In this document: positions 59,521 to 64,000 of the stretch, one piece after another
Numbering within the stretch: the stretch's first letter is position 1
How the letters are laid out: each line of letters begins with the position of its first letter
Origin: Turnera subulata
Lineage: Eukaryota; Streptophyta; Magnoliopsida; Malpighiales; Passifloraceae
NCBI GenBank assembly: GCA_028386065.3
Contig: JAKUCV010004339.1
Coordinates: forward strand, 38,575-102,574
DNA: 64,000 bases
Direction: 5' to 3'
Program-made: the position numbers and the translations under genes
The notes under the pieces: generated by a model
What the model saw: the letters and a program-made list of their open reading frames with translations, nothing else
Databases searched by the model: none
Told to the model about the DNA's origin: nothing

Positions 59521-60061
59521 CATCATTTAATTTTCTGTCATTTATTTTACTTGGGGTAATTTATTATAGGCCCCTTGCTTATTTATTTTAATTAAGCATT
59601 TCCTTATTAAATTATGATATTTGAATTTAAGACCCTCAAAATTTCCAGAAGAAATTTGTTATGGGTATTAAATGAGGACAGGAATTTATATGATAATAGT
59701 CTGGTAAACTAAATATAAGAGTCCAGCAGACTCAATAAAGGAAAATACAACGAAGACTCGAAGTCTTACCGTTCAAAAGATCCTGAAAATCCCTCAAAAG
59801 AAAGATTAAGAATAAAAATATAAACCACCAGAAGGTGAACATTGTATAACCATCAAGAAGATGGATATTGTATGACCATCACGTAGATGGATATTGAAAT
59901 TATACTTGCTTACCATGAAGGAGCAATTTATTTTATCTTCAATTTATTTTCTATTCATTTTAAATTACTTCGCATTGTAATTTATTTTATTTACTTTTTA
60001 GTACTTTATATTTGTTTCTTAGAATAATGCCTGAAGCATTAGTCTCGAAGACAATGCAAAA

Positions 60062-60103
60062 TTGACATCCACAGGGGGAGAATTATATGTGTGTGGATGT
60101 CAA
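60062..60103 (+). repeat. 11-bp inverted repeat around a purine tract
   Basis: TTGACATCCAC (60062-60072) and its exact reverse complement (60093-60103) flank a loop with AGGGGGAG. A hairpin is likely. Function unknown. Confidence 0.7.
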
Positions 60104-60439
60104 TATAACATATTATGACATCTCGAAATTATTAACACCCTCCAGAAGAGCATAAATTCGAATATGTTCCTGAAGAACGCATGTTTTAATATGATCTAGA
60201 AGATCGTATATTTACGCGAGTACAGACACCCCCAGTAATAAAATGAATTATTATGGATCCCAAATGAATTGACTCAGATCTATTCCCTGCAGTGAATAAA
60301 ACAGTATAATTATTTGTGCTTGTGGGCATAAATGAGAAAATAAATGGAAAAGGCTCAAAGCAAACATGCATATTATTATTACATAAACGGATACATAACT
60401 GGAGAACATTCAAAGAGGAATGGTTCTCATACATATATT

Positions 60440-60720
60440 TTATACAGTAATCTATCTATTGGGTTCAACATTAACCCTGAAACTCTGAGCCTCACCATTA
60501 ATGTTGACCCTAACACTGTCATTCCAGGAGAACCACATACCACCCCTGTTGTTTTCTCCAGGTATCTCAAACCGATTCGTTGGAGGAAAACGAAGTGGAA
60601 TCACACCATGATTCTCTCCTGCTTGCCACAAAGTCTCAGTAATCAGTACCATGTTAGGCTTGTACTGATTCTTTAGATCCCTTAAGGTACGCACAAAGTC
60701 TTGAGACCTTCTTGCTATAC
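60440..60720 (-). pseudogene. LINE endonuclease fragment
   Basis: On the minus strand the translation shows RDLKNQYKPNMVLITET and GGMWFSWNDSV, typical of the N-terminal part of plant LINE endonuclease/RT proteins (exonuclease-endonuclease-phosphatase fold, which nicks target DNA). Only about 90 residues remain. It is antisense to the surrounding copia remnant, so it was probably inserted into it or captured. Confidence 0.8.
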
Positions 60721-60739
60721 AGAATGCACTAGCCTGGAG

Positions 60740-63050
60740 CTAGCAATTTTAAGTGTTTAAATACACAGCTTGCGCAGCCTGAAGCTGGCACCAACTTGAA
60801 GTTGGTTCATGGATTTATTGTTTGGCATGACCGGATGGGCCATCCCGGTTCAATTATGATGCACAAAATTTGTTTTGATCATTGATTGAAAAACCAGAAG
60901 TTTTTATAATCAATAAATTTCCATATGTTTGTTTGCTGCAAAATTTATTATACGGCCTTCCTAAGATGAGAATGGCCTAGCATCACCAGCAAGTTTAAGA
61001 ATAATTCAGGCACATGAACGCGGACTGATCAATCCGCCGTGTTAACCATCTAGGTAATTTTTACGATGCATCGACTAGATGGTTTATTGTGTGACGAAAG
61101 TTGGCATAAGTGCGCACTTAATATGCCACTTGCGGGCACATGTCCCTACTTATGTTACTAGACTATATGTCTAGATAATGCTGGGATATTTCATCAATAA
61201 GAGACTGTATATCATTGGAAATAAACCCAAACAAATCTGGGGGAACATTGACAATTGATTGCACGACTGTTGATGAAATATTATTGCTTGAGAACTTGAT
61301 ATTTTATATGTAGCAACACTGTGCATCAAGCCAACATGATGTTATAAGAACTCCCCCATTTAATTAATTAATGGTCACATATATAGTATCTCCCATCTTC
61401 GGACCTTGAGTTATATAATGCTCCACCACAGGGTTGTGAAATTGGTCCCTTAAAGAAGATTGGGAATCTACGTTGGGTATGTATCTCCATATATTATAAA
61501 GATAATTGAAACCTATGACAGGGGATTGGCGATTCATTTATAGCAATATTTGCTTATTAGTTGATGTTTTACCCAACATCAGGGGGAGAGAAAATAAGCA
61601 GCTGGATCAAGAAATTATTGAAATGACTTATCAATATTTAATTTTTGATCCTCGAATATTATATGAACCTGAAGTTCTAAGAAATGATTCATTTGCAAAA
61701 GATTAGTAAGTCATTTGCCAGACATATTTATTTGAAATATGTGACTATATACCAGCTGCAAATGCTCATGTTTTGATGTTCTTGAAGAACAATATAAGTA
61801 TGCAAATGAATCCATATGGATAATACTCGGTTCCAAAAGAAAAGAAATTCTCGATAGAGAAAAAGGAGCAAAAGTGATAAGATGGCCCCAGTGAGAAAAT
61901 AAGACCTCCAGTAGAGGTTTGAATTAAAAGTCCTCCAGAAGAGGTTGATTCTCTGACACAATTGATAAATTTCCAGAAGTAACTCAGGTACCTGAAATAA
62001 ATGAGCATGATGAGATCTCAATTACAGTGTCAGGAATAAGATGGAACCGATGTGAAATAACCGTCGACGGAATATTTATGTTTAATATAGCGCTAAATGA
62101 AATGAGGATCATGAACCTACGAATGTAGGCACAGTATAATTGGCCAAAATATAGAAATACAATTAAGGCTGTATTGAACTCGCCCGAAGCGAGAAATTGG
62201 ACTCGCCCGAAGCGAGAAAATTTCCGGGCCAGTAGTCCGTACACCAGAAGGTGTAAAAATTCTATTGGTCATAAAAGGGTATTTGTGCAGAAATAAATAA
62301 ATAATGAGATGTAAAGCACGGTTTGTGGCACGAAGTTTTTACCCAAACGACCAGGTATTAATTATGAGGAGATATACTCCCCTGTGGTGGATGCAATTAT
62401 TTTGATATGTCTGGCAGTATATGAAAAGTATTAGAAATGCATCTAGTAAATGCTATTACAGCCTATTATTATGGATCCATAAGTCATGAAGATCCCTGAA
62501 GGATCCAAGTTGCCTGAAGCAACTAATTCCCGGGAAAATAACAAGATAGAACTGAATTGATGTTTTCAGTCATTTTTTTAGTATGGATAAATCTATTTAT
62601 GATTGGCACTCCAGAAGAGGCCTCTAAATACCGTGCTATTAAATTGGTCCTGGAGTACCTTGTTGTAAAGCCTGAAGCTTTTGATTTAATCCTATCGGCA
62701 TTATATGTATTTGCTCTTATCTTCGGGGAATAACAAATGTGTAATCCAGTAAACCCGAAAGAGAGTAAAGCTGATTTTGCAGATGTAGATCTCTTATTCA
62801 GTCCACATAAAGCAGAGACGGACATCAACCACAACTTTACACATGATATTGTAATATCATCGGGACTACAAAAGCAAGATGGGAAGAAAGACGCTCCAAC
62901 GACAAAATTATGAAGATTATGCTGCTAACTTTGCCAAATTGAAGTGATGTACCTAAAAGTGATCAGACATAATACACGTCACCAGAAGCTGACAAGGACG
63001 AATTGGCATACAACGACATCAAGCAATCAATGGAGGCCAAAATGAGGGGG
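60740..63050 (+). pseudogene. Degenerate copia pol (pre-integrase, integrase, RT, RNase H)
   Basis: Recognisable islands on the plus strand: WHDRMGHPGSIMMH of the GAG-pre-integrase domain (about 60823-60865), an integrase C-terminal phrase with NIRGRENKQLDQEI (about 61577-61620), the RT entry RPGINYEEIYSPVVDAI (about 62348-62398), a KIPEG...KLPEA phrase (62488-62520) and an RNase H piece DLLFSPHKAETD (about 62788-62823). Stops and shifts lie between all of them. The order matches copia. Confidence 0.8.
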
Positions 63051-63174
63051 AGTAGAATACGCACTGCACTCTTTTTCCCTTCACCAAGTTTTTATCCCAC
63101 TGGGTTTTTCTTGGTAAGGTTTTTAATGAGGCAGTATCCCCAAAAAGCGTATTCTACCCAATGTACAATGACAT

Positions 63175-63185
63175 TCAAGGGGGAG
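63175..63185 (+). other. Polypurine tract of the right-hand copia element
   Basis: TTCAAGGGGGAG ends directly at the 3' LTR start, as expected for the plus-strand primer. Confidence 0.75.
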
Positions 63186-63432
63186 TGTTATAAATATCTT
63201 ATTATGAGGGACTAAAAGTGAGTGAATGTCATTTTGAGGGACTAAAAGTGAGTGAATGTCATTTTGAGGGACTAAAACGATACTTTGTCCCCTCTCTCAT
63301 GTATTATATAATCAGAATAATAGAAAGAAAAGGCTGAACTGTGTGTGAAGGATGACGAGCTCTTCACCGAAAAATTCTTGCTGAATTCATCTCTTCCCCA
63401 AAACTTCTCCTTCTATCTCTTTATTTACAACA
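63186..63432 (+). repeat. 3' LTR of the right-hand copia element
   Basis: Preceded by the polypurine tract CAAGGGGGAG. It is 30 bp longer than the 5' LTR because the phrase GAGGGACTAAAAGTGAGTGA is duplicated in tandem with its following ten bases. Confidence 0.9.
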
Positions 63433-63437
63433 AATTA

Positions 63438-63695
63438 TTAATTAATGCAGGGAAAGAAAATAAAACTCTAACAAAATAAGCAGCATCTTTCTTAAGGTAA
63501 GACAATCCCACAATCATAATATTAATATCCAAAACAACACATATATGAAAAAAAAAAAAACACACCAAATGAAAATAGTAGTTCTAACCTCACCAAGACT
63601 CCCAATTCTAAACAAAAACAAATACTAACCATAACTAGCTAAACCTGAGATAAAATCCCTTATTTTATTCAATCTTCTGCAATCCTCGCCTCAAA
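63438..63695. other. AT-rich flank, no gene seen
   Basis: Follows the AATTA duplication. It could be the 3' untranslated part of the minus-strand frame that ends at 63696, but no clear signal was found. Confidence 0.4.
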
Positions 63696-63965
63696 TTACT
63701 TCTTCTTCCCCTTGAAAAAGTTCTTCGCCTCATTCACCACCTTCTTCTTCACTACCTCTTCCGCCACCTTGCTTGCCACTTTGCCCGCCACCTTGCCCGT
63801 CACCTTCTCTTAAATACTCACCTTGTCTTCCTCCGCCTCCTTTTTGTCCTCCTCGGATTCGGAAACTTCATCCTCACATCCTTGATTCTGTTTTTGTTTG
63901 TCTTCACCCGGGTATTGGCACCTCTGCCCTTTCTTATCAGCTGCAAATTTGCAGCTTTGCCTAGT
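63696..63965 (-). pseudogene. 3' end of a Lys/Glu/Val-rich coding sequence, unknown function
   Basis: On the minus strand a frame reads down to TAA at 63696-63698, ending AKNFFKGKKK, preceded by a KVAGKVASKVAEEVV repeat-like segment and an acidic SESEEDKKEAEED stretch. A single in-frame stop at 63810-63812 interrupts it, next to a GGTGAGTAT that could be a splice donor. It may therefore be an exon end rather than a dead gene. Family not recognised; the upstream part lies in or beyond the window edge. Confidence 0.4.
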
Positions 63966-64000
63966 TTTTTCATAAAAATGGAAGAAGTTTATCTTATATA

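Larger units (their letters stand above)
57587..59638. other. Internal leader region of the copia element, non-coding
   Basis: GC-rich up to about 58090, then AT-rich. It contains a 23-base A-run (58551-58573) between 17-bp direct repeats, CCGGAACCCGG-type phrases (58850-59120) and a GGGCT minisatellite. A leader of this length is long for copia and could include a foreign insertion. No gene supported. Confidence 0.5.
59639..62680 (+). repeat. Dispersed micro-hairpins with conserved C-NGAA loop
   Basis: More than 25 short perfect dyads, stems 3-7 bp, share a loop like CTGAA, CAGAA, CCGAA or AGAA. Examples: 59639-59657, 59719-59733, 59753-59767, 60026-60040, 60166-60178, 60193-60205, 60729-60743, 60791-60805, 61778-61790, 62179-62193, 62202-62216, 62240-62255, 62491-62505 and 62508-62524. 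Stem sequences differ from site to site while the loop is kept. Confidence 0.7.
57370..63432 (+). mobile_element. Decayed Ty1/copia element with short LTRs
   Basis: LTR copies of 217 bp (57370-57586) and 247 bp (63186-63432), both TGTTATAAATATC...TTTACAACA, are flanked by perfect AATTA duplications (57365-57369 and 63433-63437). Copia pol remnants lie in the order GAG-pre-integrase, integrase, RT, RNase H on the plus strand. The internal region has also gained a LINE fragment and several repeats. No long frame survives. Confidence 0.9.

Overview
This is repeat-dominated nuclear DNA from a flowering plant, probably a eudicot. The basis is the content: Ty1/copia and Ty3/gypsy chromovirus LTR elements, a hAT-type non-autonomous transposon, a LINE fragment and a tandem array of an endogenous plant pararetrovirus (Caulimoviridae). 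I found no intact host gene, rRNA, tRNA or CRISPR array. The species cannot be named from the sequence alone.

Layout. 1-3829: the 5' part of a minus-strand copia element (LTR 2663-3829, gag, start of pol), inserted into the promoter of the first viral unit. 3830-24522: three direct tandem units (about 7.0, 7.0 and 6.5 kb) of a pararetrovirus. Each unit has a leader with a TATA box, a 128-bp duplication that stops inside the primer-binding site, and one very long polyprotein frame: movement protein, coiled coil, coat protein with zinc knuckle, aspartic protease, RT, RNase H and a C-terminal block of unknown function. All three frames are broken. The array ends in a truncated leader followed by an inverted leader (24530-24876) that lacks the 128-bp duplication. 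24886-28431: two LTR fragments of one gypsy family arranged tail to tail. 28432-33481: AT-rich tandem repeats of about 330-350 bp, split by a complete solo LTR (28867-31872, target duplication CTCTT).

33482-53275 is one gypsy chromovirus (target duplication AGGAT) carrying two later insertions. A second, younger chromovirus on the minus strand (35812-44396, target duplication GAAAG) sits in its 5' LTR. An 822-bp hAT-like element (52313-53134, target duplication GTGACAGA) sits in its 3' LTR. The outer element's gag-pol frame has 13 stop codons and no frameshift. The inner element's gag-pol frame has two.

53276-57369 is low-copy-looking DNA with a diverged direct duplication that contains exon-like pieces. 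57370-63432 is a decayed copia element with short LTRs (target duplication AATTA), a LINE endonuclease fragment, minisatellites and an unusual series of very short hairpins. 63433-64000 holds the 3' end of a Lys/Glu-rich minus-strand frame with one internal stop.

Nothing here looks like a working host pathway. The biology is in the nesting order, the mutation pattern (nearly all stops explicable as C-to-T or G-to-A changes, as expected from cytosine methylation and deamination), the virus leader architecture, and structured repeats inside LTRs. Four different elements also share the same unusual primer-binding sequence, TGGTAGCGGAGC.
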